From positions 378,807,331-378,871,330 of the forward strand of contig CM042688.1 in assembly GCA_023614405.1 (NCBI GenBank): 64,000 nucleotides of DNA. Direction: 5' to 3'. Each line of letters starts with the position of its first letter. Positions within the stretch are counted from its first letter, which is position 1. The position numbers and the translations under genes were made by a program. Positions 11,445 through 21,841 of the stretch are shown here, one piece after another. This stretch comes from Avena insularis (Eukaryota > Streptophyta > Magnoliopsida > Poales > Poaceae). The notes beneath the pieces are model-generated. The model made no database searches, had not been told where the DNA came from, and was given only the letters and a program-made list of their open reading frames with translations.

Positions 11445-11589
11445 TTTATATGAATAATATCTTTTATGATCATGCACCTGTTGAATGGTTTATTTCGTTG
11501 GATCTCGATAGTAGTATTATGCATATTCATAATGTTGATGCTAAAAAGTTAAACTTGATAATGATATATCTACATATATGTGTAATGCC

Positions 11590-12654
11590 GTCTAGGTCAT
11601 ATTGGCGTTAAACGCATGAAGAAACTCCATTCTGATGGACTTTTGGAATCACTTGATTTTGAATCATTTGACACATGTGAGCCATGCCTTATGGGCAAGA
11701 TGACTAGAACGCCGTTTTCGGTTCAATGGAGCAGGCGATGATTTATTGGAAATCATACATACTGATGTGTGTGGACCAATGAGTGTGTCGGCGCGAGGTG
11801 GATATCGTTATTTTGTTACTTTCACGGATGATTTGAGTAGATACGGGTATATCTATTTGATGAAACATAAGTCTGAAACCTTTGAAAGGTTCAAAGAATG
11901 TCAGAATGAAGTGGAAAATCATCGTAACAGAAAGATCAAATTTCTGCGGTCCGACCGTGGAGGAGAGTATCTTAGTTACGAGTTTAGCACACATATGAAA
12001 GACTGTGGAATAGTTTCACAACTCACGCCTGCCGGAACACCACAACGTAATGGTGTGTCAGAACGTCGTAATCATACTTTATTGGATATGGTTTGATCTA
12101 TGATGTCTGTGACTGACTTGCCACTGTCATTTTGGGGTTATGCACTGGAAACAGCTGCATTCACTTTAAATCGGGCACCATCTAAATCCGTTGAAACAAC
12201 ACCGTATGAATTATGGTTTGGAAACAAAACTAAGTTGTCATTTCTTAAAGTTTGGGGATGCGATGTTTATGTGAAGAAACTTCAACCAGATAAACTCGAA
12301 CCCAAAGCGGAAAAATGCGTCTTCATAGGATACCCTAAGGAAACGATTGGGTATACCTTCTATCACAGATCCGAGGGCAAGGTCTTTGTTGCCAAGAATG
12401 GATCCTTTCTTGAGAAGGAGTTTCTCGCGAAAGGTGTGAGTAGTCGGAAGGTAGAACTCAAAGAGGTTATTGAACCTTCTCTTCATGAAATGGCGAGTAG
12501 CGCAACTCCAGAGGTTGTTTCGGAGTTGACTTCACCTAATGAAGAGAGAGCTAATGATATTGATCATGAAACTCCGAAAGAGGACACTACCGAACCTCGC
12601 AGGTCAAGCAGGACACGTGCAGCCTCTGCGGCAATCCTGGCAATCCTGTTATGA
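11590..12654 (+). pseudogene. Copia integrase, with frameshifts and one nonsense codon
   Basis: The pre-integrase region has LGHIGVKRMKKL and CEPCLMGK (about 11594-11702), part of the HHCC zinc domain. Small indels near 11715-11740 shift frame. The catalytic core is at 11746-12096: first Asp in HTDVCGPM, second Asp in RSDRGGEYLS, and the Glu in NGVSERRN. At 12097-12099 a TGA replaces an expected CGA Arg codon, a C-to-T change at a CpG. The frame then resumes (12100-12654) through the WGYALETAAFTLNR and WGCDVYVKKL segments and a Ser/Thr-rich linker. It ends at a short duplication (GGCAATCCT twice) near 12635-12652 that shifts frame relative to RT. Confidence 0.85.
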
Positions 12655-14252
12655 ATTTCATGATTGATGAAATAGATGACCCTGCGACGTATGAAGAAGC
12701 GATGATGAGCCCTGATTCCAACAAATGGCTAGAAGCCATGAAATCCGAGATGGAATCCATGTACGAAAACCAGGTTTGGACCTTGGTGGACTTACCTCAC
12801 GATCGAAAGGCCGTTGAGAATAAATGGATTTTCAAAAGAAAAACTGATGTTGATGGTAATGTAACCATCTATAAGGCTCGACTTTTCACAAAGGGGTTTC
12901 GACAAATTCAAGGAGTTGACTACAATGAGACATTCTGTCCCATAGCGATGCTTAAGTCGGTTAGGATTATGTTAGCAATTGCTGCATATTTCGATTATGA
13001 AATATGGCAGATGGATGTCAAAACTGCGTTCCTCAATGGTAATATTGAAGAAGAGTTGTATATGATACAACCTAAGGGTTTTGTCGATCCTAAGGATGCT
13101 GATAAGGTGTGCAAACTTCAGCGATCCATCTATGGACTGAAGCAAGCATCCCGGAGTTGGAATCTCCGCTTTGATGAGGTGATCAAAGAGTTTGGATTTG
13201 TCCAAACTTATGGAGAGGCTTGTATTTACAAGAAAGTGAGTGGGAGAAATGTGGCATTTCTGATATTATATGTGGATGACATATTATTGATTGGAAATGA
13301 TATAGATCTTTTAAACAGTGTTAAAAGTTATCTAAACAGCAAATTTTCGATGAAGTACCTTGGTGAAGCTTCATATATATTAGGCATTAAAATCTATAGA
13401 GATAGATCAAGACGCCTAATTGGGCTATCGCAGAGTACATACCTTGACAAGATATTAAAGAAGTTTAATATGGACGGAAGTAAGAAGGGGTACTTACCTA
13501 TGTTGCAAAGCAAGACATTGAGTAAGACTCAAAGTCCGGCTACGGCGGAAGAAAGAGAGATAATGGATAAGATCCCCTATGCCTCAGCCATAGGCTCTAT
13601 AATGTATGCCATGCTATGTACAAGACCAGATGTGGCACATGCTATTAGTTTGACTAGTAGGTACCAATCTGATCCAGGTTCAGAACACTGGATAGCGGTC
13701 AAGAATATCCTTAAGTACTTGAGAAGAACTAAGGATATGTTTCTTGTATACGAAGGTGAAGAAGAGCTAGTCGCTAAGTGTTATGTCGATGCTAGCTTTG
13801 ACACTGATCCGGATGACTCTAAGTCTCAATCCGGATACGTATGTCTCTTGAACGAAGCAGCAGTTAGTTGGAGGAGCTCCAAACAACCTGTGGTGGCTGG
13901 ATCAACGACGGAGGCGGAATATGTTGCTGCTTCAGAAGCAGCGCAGGAAGCGGTTTGGATGAAGGAGTTCATAATGGAACTAGGTGTGGTTCCTAGTGCG
14001 TTGGACCCAATGGTGATCTATTGTGACAATAATGGAGCCATAGCCAACGCCAAGGAACCAAGGTCTCACAAGAATTCCAAGCATATTAAGCGCCGGTTTC
14101 ACTCCATCCGCGAGCATGTCAAGGATGGAGATATAAAGATTTGTAAAGTGCACACGGACCTGAATGTAGCAGATCCGTTGACTAAAGTACTCCCTAGGGC
14201 AAAACATGATCAACACCAGAACTCCATGGGTGTTAGATTTATCACTATGTGA
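12651..14252 (+). CDS. Copia reverse transcriptase-RNase H, open frame
   Basis: An uninterrupted 533-codon frame. Residues about 25-270 form a Copia-type reverse transcriptase (RVT_2): ENKWIFKRK, QMDVKTAFLNG with the first catalytic Asp, IYGLKQASRSW, and YVDD at residues 207-210. From about residue 370 an RNase H domain follows, with CYVDASFD, STTEAEYVA, IYCDNNGA and a final HIKRRFHSIREH segment; the usual acidic residues are present. The ATG at 12651 is simply the first Met after the frameshift. In a working element this is the C-terminal part of a single gag-pol polyprotein. With gag and integrase broken, it could act only on other RNAs, if expressed at all. Confidence 0.93.
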   Translation: MNFMIDEIDDPATYEEAMMSPDSNKWLEAMKSEMESMYENQVWTLVDLPHDRKAVENKWIFKRKTDVDGNVTIYKARLFTKGFRQIQGVDYNETFCPIAMLKSVRIMLAIAAYFDYEIWQMDVKTAFLNGNIEEELYMIQPKGFVDPKDADKVCKLQRSIYGLKQASRSWNLRFDEVIKEFGFVQTYGEACIYKKVSGRNVAFLILYVDDILLIGNDIDLLNSVKSYLNSKFSMKYLGEASYILGIKIYRDRSRRLIGLSQSTYLDKILKKFNMDGSKKGYLPMLQSKTLSKTQSPATAEEREIMDKIPYASAIGSIMYAMLCTRPDVAHAISLTSRYQSDPGSEHWIAVKNILKYLRRTKDMFLVYEGEEELVAKCYVDASFDTDPDDSKSQSGYVCLLNEAAVSWRSSKQPVVAGSTTEAEYVAASEAAQEAVWMKEFIMELGVVPSALDPMVIYCDNNGAIANAKEPRSHKNSKHIKRRFHSIREHVKDGDIKICKVHTDLNVADPLTKVLPRAKHDQHQNSMGVRFITM

Positions 14253-14274
14253 ACTAGATTATTGTCTCTAGTGC

Positions 14275-14285
14275 AAGTGGGAGAC
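14275..14285 (+). promoter_or_regulatory. Polypurine tract of Copia element
   Basis: AAGTGGGAGAC directly precedes the 3' LTR and would prime plus-strand DNA synthesis. Confidence 0.85.
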
Positions 14286-15926
14286 TGAAGGAAATATGCC
14301 CTGAGAGGCAATAATAAAGTTGTTATTATGTATTCCTTGTATATGATAGATGTTTATTTTGCATGCTATAATTGTATTGATAGGAAACATCAATACATGT
14401 GTGTTTAATAAACAAAAAAGGTTCCTAGTTATGCCTCTCTTATAGACTAGCTTGTTGATTAACAAGATAATCAAGGTTTCCTGATCATGGACATTGGATG
14501 TTGTTACTAACAAGGTCACAACATTTGTGAAATGATGTGATGAACATTCATCCGAAGTATAGCATTACGATCAAGTCATTATGTTTATATTGCTATAACA
14601 GCATACGAAGTAATCTTTATCCTTAGACCATGAGATCATGTTAATTGCTAACACGGAAGAGTATCTTGATAACATCAAAGCGTCACAATAACGTGGGTGA
14701 CTATAAAGATGGGTTCGATTACTGAAGGTGTTATGTTGAGGCTCATGGATCAAGAGTGAAATTTGTCAATCCAGATGACGAATAGATATACTCTGGGCCC
14801 TCTCGGTGATATCACATTAGGATAGCTTGCAAGCAAGTGATGTGATCACTAGAATGTTATATCACGGGAACAAGAAAAGAGTGCATGTCGGTAACAAGAT
14901 CAAACTAGGTATGGAGATACCGATGATCGAATCTCGGACATGTAATATATCGAGAGACAAAGGGATTTAGTTACAAGCGTTAAAGGTTCTCACGATCATA
15001 GGAGTCATCGTTGAATGTGTAGGAGTCGAGACGGATCTCCGTGTCCGCTGCTGATTATTGATCGGAGAAGGGTCTCGATCATGTCGCATTATTCATGCGA
15101 ACCGTAGGGTGGCACACTTAAGAGTTACGGACACCATTTTGGAGCACATATGTTTGACGAAAAAGAATTGCAAAGCGCAGGAATTGTTTCAATAGAAACC
15201 AGAAATTGTTTCGGGTGAAATTGTAGAAGGTGGTTCTGCATGTGATATTGAAATATTGCAAGGGGCTATATGTGAATGTTTGTTAATTAAAGTAATTAAC
15301 AAAATTCTGAATAAATTTAATAAAAAGAGTTTTATTAAATGAGAGAGCATTAAATTTGGAGAAATTTAATGCATTTAAAGTGGAGACTTTAAAAGGGAAT
15401 GTGAAGAGGCATTTTAATGTGGAGGAGTTACCACCACATGAAAGGGAGAGGTGAGGTCACCCCATGCTTGACCATGGAGAGGGCACCCCTCCTCCTATAA
15501 AAGGCCACCCATTCCTTCTTCATCCTCACACCTCCTTGTGAAGGATCTCTCTCCCCTCTAGAATTATTCCCCATGGTCTCAATTAGCGAGATACATGTTC
15601 CCAGTGGCATTTAAATGCAGGAAGGAGTTCTTTGCTTCATTTGGATCGCTGGAGCGAGGAGGTGGAGGTTGTCCGGTGGCTTGAACATGTGTGCGAGTGT
15701 GGATGCGCTGCTGAGTTGCAGCGCTCGGACTTCCTCACGATCTTGAGATCGGCAAGTGTATGACTACATCAACCACGAGTTCCTACTCGTTAACAAAACT
15801 CGTTGTCTTCGAGGGTAAGTTCTCCATGGATGTATGTCCACCCGTTGCTCTGTATCTAGTATATAGATCTTGGCGTATAGTTCTCATCGTAGGAATTTTT
15901 TTGTTTTCTATGCTGCGGACCCAACA
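14286..15926 (+). repeat. 3' LTR of Copia element (1641 bp)
   Basis: Starts TGAAGGAAATATGCCCTG and ends GCGGACCCAACA. It pairs with 7671-9301 and is followed by the ATAAC duplication. Confidence 0.93.
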
Positions 15927-15931
15927 ATAAC
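15927..15931. repeat. Right target-site duplication of the Copia element
   Basis: ATAAC, identical to 7666-7670. Confidence 0.9.
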
Positions 15932-16066
15932 ACCCTCGCAAAGCGAACCAATCTCTTTAACTCGGCGTATTGCCATTATAGTGGTTTATAGCAGGAGTAG
16001 TGTGGCGCTACCATGTTAAAGTAAAGAAACATTCTATATTGAAGTTCATATATTGAGTATAAACTT
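15932..16066 (+). other. Patchwork filler right of the Copia insertion
   Basis: It begins with unidentified sequence. From about 16010 it is made of short copies of nearby F sequence: TTAAAGTAAAG.AACATTCTAT (as near 6671) and repeated TATATTGAAGTTC (as near 6527). Copy 2 of the F duplication follows. Confidence 0.65.
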
Positions 16067-17190
16067 CCTATATTGAAGTTCCTTAAAAGAAGTGGAATAA
16101 GTATCATGCTCCTTACAAAGACATTGTTAGTAGTGTTCCTGCAAGAAATACTGAAGTTTATACTGCTAATCATGTTTTACCTGAACCTTACATTGAGAAA
16201 ATACCTTTCCCATTTAAAGTAAAGGAACATTCTATGATAGCTAGTATGGTTATTGAAAGTACAAATAAAGCTGTTGAACCTGATAAACAAATGGATGATG
16301 AACCTATAATAGCAAATGTGAAAGACTTTTTCACTAAATATGTAGAAGAGGGACACACTATCCTTTGTAAGGATATCCCTAATATTGTTTCACAAAGTAG
16401 TGTTATGAGAGCTAGTGTCCCTGTGTTTTCTATTAGGATAAGTGATCATTGCTACAATAGTTCTTGTGATAGTTATATCATTAAATTTATGCTTGATACT
16501 TAAAGTTATTATGAGAGAGGGAAGAATGTTCTTATGCATCTCAATAATATCAAGTTTCCTCGTTTTATGCTAAAAGTTTTTATATTGCACTTCTTTTGCC
16601 TCCTTATGCTAGTAGCCTCTGGTTTCAACAATTTGTTTGTTTACAAAATTCCCTTGCATAAAAAGTGGGTTAGACTTAAACATGTGTATTTTTTTTGCTT
16701 CTTGATGCTCTCTTTTACTTCAATTCATATTCTTATGTGAGCATCATTAAAATTATCATGCCCATCTTAATGACTATAAAGAAAGAGCTTTTTGGGAGAC
16801 AACCCAATTTAGTTGTGCTTTCAGTTTTTTTGTTTTTTGAGTCTTGGAAGTTATTACTTCGGTAATAACCTCTTCTTATCATTTTTGTTTGGTTTTTGTG
16901 TCAAGATCAACCTCTAATGAGAGAGAAGTAAGATTTGGGGAAGTTGCTGTCCCGAAATAGATTTTTGTGCGTCACCATAAAAAATTGTGAGAGATCTCTG
17001 TACGTCGGATTGAGCTGTAACTTTTTGTGCTTCTGCCCCAGGTTGGTATTTAACTTTAGTTAGTTTTGCACTTTTTGATTTGAGCAACATAAGATTTTCG
17101 AAAAAATTGATCTTTACCTACTGGTCTGTTTTGACAGATTTTTGCCACTCTTGCGTTTGCCACTTAAATCGATTTCCTTTTTGAATTCTT
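16067..17190 (+). repeat. Duplicated segment of F, copy 2
   Basis: It matches 6525-7637 and then runs on into normal F sequence. The coding part (16234-16740) has a stop TAA at 16501-16503 where copy 1 has GAA, so this copy of the ORF1 C-terminus is also broken. Confidence 0.85.
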
Positions 17191-17824
17191 TTTGGGTTTT
17201 CGGAAGGAGTTGCTACAGTAGCTTATGTTTTGATAGATTTCAGTTGAAATTGGACTTAAAAGGTCTATTACCTCGCTTACACTAATGTTGCTAATGATAA
17301 TTGTGTGAAGTTTTGTGTGAAACAAATATCCAGGTTATTGGAGAAAATGGTGTAATAAGATAGTGAAAGGTTTCATGACTCAAGCAATATGTGTATGAAG
17401 ATGAATATATTGATGTTATTCAAGCGGTGACTCTGAAAGAATCTACTAAATACCAAGTTCAGAGACCTGCAGAGTCTGTTCTCGAATAGGTAACAGTTCT
17501 GGTAAGAAAAGTTCTGCGAAAATTCTTTCCAGTTATATTTTTGCAGTTTTTATCCAACAAGGAAAGCAACAAAGCGAAAGAGGGACGAAAAGGGAGCTAG
17601 GGTGGCTCACACCACCCCCTGGCGCGGCCCCCCTAGCCACGCCAGCAGGTGGTGTGGCCACCTCGGACTCCGTCTCCGACCCGTTTTCTCCTAGTACCTT
17701 CCTTTTGTTGTAAAAATTCGTAATATATAATTCCCTGGATCCCCCGAGGTTTGTATATCATGTTATCGTCGTGTTTTTGTTTCGATCTGTTTTTGATAGG
17801 TAGAATCTCAGTTTTGGAGCCACA
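17191..17824 (+). promoter_or_regulatory. Region upstream of ORF2 of F with hairpin and TATA-like sequence
   Basis: A GC-rich inverted repeat (CACACCACC at 17608-17616, GGTGGTGTG at 17648-17656) is followed by an AT-rich TAATATATAAT near 17730 and then ORF2 at 17825. This copies the order seen in the LTR promoter. The same layout precedes ORF2 in J (57620-57780). The interpretation as an internal promoter is an inference. Confidence 0.4.
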
Positions 17825-18325
17825 ATGTGCTCCTCTAGATCAGCCAAGGGAGATCCCTCCGCGGACATCATCAACCCATACATGCACGAGTTGAAGATTC
17901 ATCCCAAGGAGTTATTGCTTGAAGATGGGAAGGTACAGATGAAAGAGGTTCGGGGCCCTAAAGGTGAAGGAAATCTGGTGGACAGGATGGAAGCATTGGA
18001 GCAAGAAGTCTTTAGGTACAGGAAGATGGCGGAACGCGAAGTGGATATCATCCATAAGATTTGTTCTGAACTCATCGCCGAGCACCAAAAGGACACTGCT
18101 AAGCTTAAGGATGAAATTCTCTCACTCCACCAAACGAACAACCAACTGCAAGCACAGCTCTACGACATGCAAAACCAAAACTATGAGTATGAGGTTAGGT
18201 TTAAACGCATAAGTGCTGCTGCTAGTTTCAGGATGATGGTGACCAGGATGTCTTTTGTTGATGGGGAGCCCTTACCTTGGAAGTCTAACAATGATGAGAG
18301 AATACTACCACCACCAAAGGAGTAA
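17825..18325 (+). CDS. ORF2 of element F: coiled-coil protein of unknown function
   Basis: An intact 166-codon frame beginning MCSSRSAKGDPSADIINPYM. Residues about 55-125 are rich in Glu, Lys, Gln and Leu with heptad-like spacing (MEALEQEVFRYRKMAEREVD, then LKDEILSLHQTNNQLQAQLYDMQ), a probable coiled coil. The end is PPPKE. It lies between ORF1 and the 3' region, where autonomous Gypsy elements would carry pol or an envelope-like gene. The ORF2 of J occupies the same place but differs in sequence except near the C-terminus. No catalytic motif is visible. Its role could be RNA or particle assembly in a non-autonomous element; this is a guess. Confidence 0.6.
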   Translation: MCSSRSAKGDPSADIINPYMHELKIHPKELLLEDGKVQMKEVRGPKGEGNLVDRMEALEQEVFRYRKMAEREVDIIHKICSELIAEHQKDTAKLKDEILSLHQTNNQLQAQLYDMQNQNYEYEVRFKRISAAASFRMMVTRMSFVDGEPLPWKSNNDERILPPPKE

Positions 18326-20317
18326 TTCGTCATTAGGTTTTGGCATCCCCTTGGTTTGTTCCAAGCTTGGGAGAGTGCCGCGGTATCACATCACTATCTT
18401 CTATCTTTTTACCTTTTTAGTAGAGTCATATCATGAATAGAGAAGTTATCATGTAGGATGGTTTGCATTATGGAAGTGTCCCCCCTCTCGTTAGATATCT
18501 ATGTATCCCTTGGTGTGAGTTGCCATTATGGAATATTAATGAGAAGTTCCATCATTTACTCTTTTACATATCTTATATTAGTTTTCAATTCATGTTATAT
18601 GATTGATCTTGTTGTTAGTATTGGTATCACTTTAGGATCATTGAGTTAATTTAATTGGTTTTGGCAAACCTAGCTCGGTCAGTAGCAGCATTATTTTTGA
18701 GAACTGAATGAAAAAGATAAAAGTACTCTTAAAGAAATATAATTTCATCATCTTTCTTTCTTGATTTGCTCATAAGTTTAGTATTCTCTAGTTAAGATCT
18801 TTTGTGCTTCCAAGGAAGATTGCATGTTTGTTTTTTATCACTTGTATGTTTGTTTGTTTCCTTCAACTCTTATGCTTGCTACCCAGCCTTGCTAGCCAAA
18901 AACCTGTACTGAGAGGGAAAGCTTCTCGTGCATCCAATCCTTAAACCAAAACCCTATGCCATTTGTGTCCACCATACCTACCTACTAGCACTATTGCCAT
19001 TCCAAGTAAATTCATGTTTTTATCTACCTTCCGAATTAAACTTGTTATGTGAAAATTAGTGATTAAAGCTCTCACGAACTTGATGGCACACTTTACTTTC
19101 CTGCACTTAATAAACTTGAACCATTGTGCCCATCTATGTTGCGTATATGCTTGCGCTTTGTAAGTTGTGAATTAGCAGAACCATGCTATCATGGGGAACG
19201 CTTTCAACATTGCACTTGTACATTATACCTAGTTGATATCATGCCCTTTTGTTTATGGATGTCATCGGTGTGAAATGAAAGGGGATCTTGTAAGTCCATG
19301 GAGTTATGTATGTGTGTTAGAGAAACGCCTGGGCCGCCGGTCTAATCCATGCCTAATCATGGTGGAAACCTGCAGCGTAACCATAATGAGCAATCTATGA
19401 AGCATTCTTCTTATAAAAAAAGAGAGAGATAGAGATTGAGCAAAAAGAAAAAAAGGAATTGAGTAAAGAGGAGAGAGAGAAAAAAGCACCATTTTCCCAT
19501 GGTAAATAAGAAGATTGCTGAGATGCTCGTTGTCTGCTTGCCTTGTCATTTTGATATGGGGATTCTTCCTTATCATCGGGCAAGGGGTACCCCGTTGGCG
19601 GTTCTCTATGATACACATGTACTTACTATGACAAGAACTTACCGGTAACTAAACTTGAGTAGCATGAGGAGCGACCCTCGCATTAAAGGGACATGAGATT
19701 TTCAACTTACAACTTGTCAAGCATATCCTCATATTTGATCACTTTAACCTTAATCACCTAAAGATGCCTATGATAGGGGCAATGAGAGCTGAAAGCTAAT
19801 AAGTACCATAATTTTTGGAAGCTCTTTATGAAACTTGAAATCCCTGCTTCCCTCTGCGAAGGGCCTATATTTTAATTTTTAGTTGAGTCAGTAAACCTAT
19901 TCCCTTCTATCTCAGCAAGCATTTTGAGTTGTTGTGTTTCATTCATTCATATGATGAGTTATTCAATAATGTTTCTTATGTTCCTTGTTTTGCATATTTG
20001 CTCTTATCTTAGTGTTTACTACTTTGAAAGCTATCATTGAAAACCCTTTATGTGTGAACTCCTGCAAATTGTTAACTATTCTTTGACCAAGATCTAACTT
20101 TGCCATTACTAATTATGATTTACTTTGTGTATCTTTATTTTGGTTCCTTTACTTATTGCAAGTTAAGTTATATAATAGTGAGTTGTCTTCTATTATGATT
20201 TATGTATTGATGAATGTGATGCTTCTTGTCCATATTCTTTTATCGACTCTTCACTCCATAAACCTGAGGTCATGTTTATTGAGCTCAGTTTTTGCTTGGG
20301 AACAAGCAAAGTCTAAG
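18326..20317 (+). other. Long 3' non-coding region of F
   Basis: AT-rich sequence with a purine/pyrimidine-rich stretch near 19410-19490 and no supported gene. It is closely matched by J (58380-59233) and, in reverse, by the 3' regions of B (50103-51930) and G (1-720). So elements with different LTRs share this 3' region. Confidence 0.7.
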
Positions 20318-20329
20318 CTTGGGGGGAGT
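20318..20329 (+). promoter_or_regulatory. Polypurine tract of F
   Basis: CTTGGGGGGAGT immediately before the 3' LTR. Confidence 0.75.
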
Positions 20330-21836
20330 TGATACGTCCATTTTGCATCACTATTCTATATCATAATTTACTGTTATTCATTGATATATTTCATATTAAG
20401 AGATGATACTTATGTTATTTCATCTGTTTTTGCATGGTTGATGACTTTTGGAGCATGGACCGCTGCAGTCAGGATTCTAATGGAAAAGGTGCTGTTTAGA
20501 GGCAAAATTCACGAAGATCAGAAAATTTGGGAAAATATATGGAAAATTCTATTTTTCCAGAAGACGAAGATTGCCAGAAGGGCGAGTGGAGATGGGCCAT
20601 AGGGGGCCCACACCACCCTGGCCTTGAGGTCAGTGCCACCGGTGGTGTGGCCACCTAGCCTCTGTGCTCTCCCCTTTGGCGTATATTATCCCGACAGAAC
20701 CCTAATACCGAGGGAGTGACCACAGAAATATTCCACTGCCTCTTTGGGGCGGAAAACTACAGAGAGAGAAAGATCTCTCTGGCAGACATAATTCTGTTAG
20801 GGGAATTTCTTCTCGGAGAGGGGAGATCGTCGCCATCAACACCACCATCAAGCTGGACTTCACCGGGATCATCATCATCACCATCATCATCTCCACCAGC
20901 ACCATCATCACCACTTCATACTGCTGTAACAATTGGGTTGAATCTTGCATAGTTCTTAGGGGAAACTTTCCCGGTGTTGATTACTCCTTGTAGTTGATGC
21001 TATTGAGTGAACCATTTCAATTATCATTTATGTTCAGATTGTTACATATTATTATATCATATCTGATCTTGATCCATATGATGTCTTGTGAGTAGTTCGT
21101 TTAGTTCTTGAGGACATGGGAAAAGTCATGTTGTTAGTAGTGGAATTGTGTTGAGAAAGATTCAATAGTTTGATATTTAAGTTGTGGTGTATTTCTTCTA
21201 GTGGTGTCATGTGAACGTTGACTACATGACACTTAACCTATATGGGCCTAGGGGAATGCATTGTGTATTTGGCTACTAATCGTAGGGGTTGCTGGAGTGA
21301 CAGAAACCTGAACCCCCATTAGGAAACCTTTGCACAAGGGACGTCAGGGTCTTAGAGTTTAAAGCTGTGGTTATGTTTCTACCTTAATTACTTTCTTGTA
21401 CTTGCGGATGCTTGCAAGGGGTATAATCACAAGTATGTATTAGTCCTAGGAAGGTCGGTACATTAGCACAGGTTCACCCACACAACACTTAGCAAACTAA
21501 ATAAGATTAATCAACTATATGAAGCGAAAGCACTTGACGATATTCCCATGTGTCCTCGAGAATGTTTGGTCATCTTAAGTAATACAACCGGCTTGTCCTT
21601 TGCTAAAGAAAGGATTGGGCCACTTGCTGCATTTATTATTATTGTCTTTTATTTACTCATACTTTATTTATCTACATTATCAAAAACCCCTAAAAATCCG
21701 TTTGCTAACTATTTACAGAGAATTCCTACTCCAAGCCATTCGCCAACACCTTCTGCTCCTCGTTGGGTTCGACACTCTTACATATCGAAAATACTGCGAT
21801 ACACCCCCTATACTTGTGGGTCATCAGGGAGTCGTG
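20330..21836 (+). repeat. 3' LTR of F (1507 bp)
   Basis: It pairs with 4139-5636. The hairpin outer arms are at 20608-20617 and 20641-20650, but the inner stem is decayed. A 12-bp expansion of ATC/ACC triplets near 20880 accounts for part of the length difference. Confidence 0.9.
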
Positions 21837-21841
21837 GACTC
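21837..21841. repeat. Right target-site duplication of F (imperfect)
   Basis: GGGAG, versus GGGAT at 4134-4138. Confidence 0.6.

Larger units (their letters stand above)
7671..15926 (+). mobile_element. BARE/Angela-type Copia LTR retrotransposon, complete but mutated
   Basis: An 8.26-kb element with TG...CA LTRs (7671-9301; 14286-15926), an initiator-Met primer site, a leader of about 1 kb, gag, protease, integrase and RT-RNase H in Copia order, a purine tract, and exact ATAAC target duplications. The LTR start (TGAAGGAAATAT) and the end of the internal region (AAGTGGGAGAC) are typical of the BARE/WIS/Angela group as I recall it. gag and integrase are broken and the RT-RNase H frame is intact. 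Confidence 0.93.
4139..21836 (+). mobile_element. Element F: non-autonomous Gypsy LTR retrotransposon with nested Copia
   Basis: Two LTRs (4139-5636 and 20330-21836) begin TGATACGTCC and end GGGTCATCA. A tRNA-Asp-type primer site follows the 5' LTR, and a purine tract (20318-20329) precedes the 3' LTR. The internal region has a broken gag-like ORF1 (5750-7161), a duplicated segment with filler, an intact ORF2 (17825-18325) and a 2-kb 3' region. No protease, reverse transcriptase or integrase is seen, so it is non-autonomous. It is closely related to element J. Without the Copia insertion and its 5-bp duplication it would be about 9.4 kb. Confidence 0.85.

Noticed and set aside
19304..19618. 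Minus-strand ORFs near the purine-rich tract of F's 3' region
   Set aside because: They span a simple-sequence tract and are not kept in the homologous parts of J or B.
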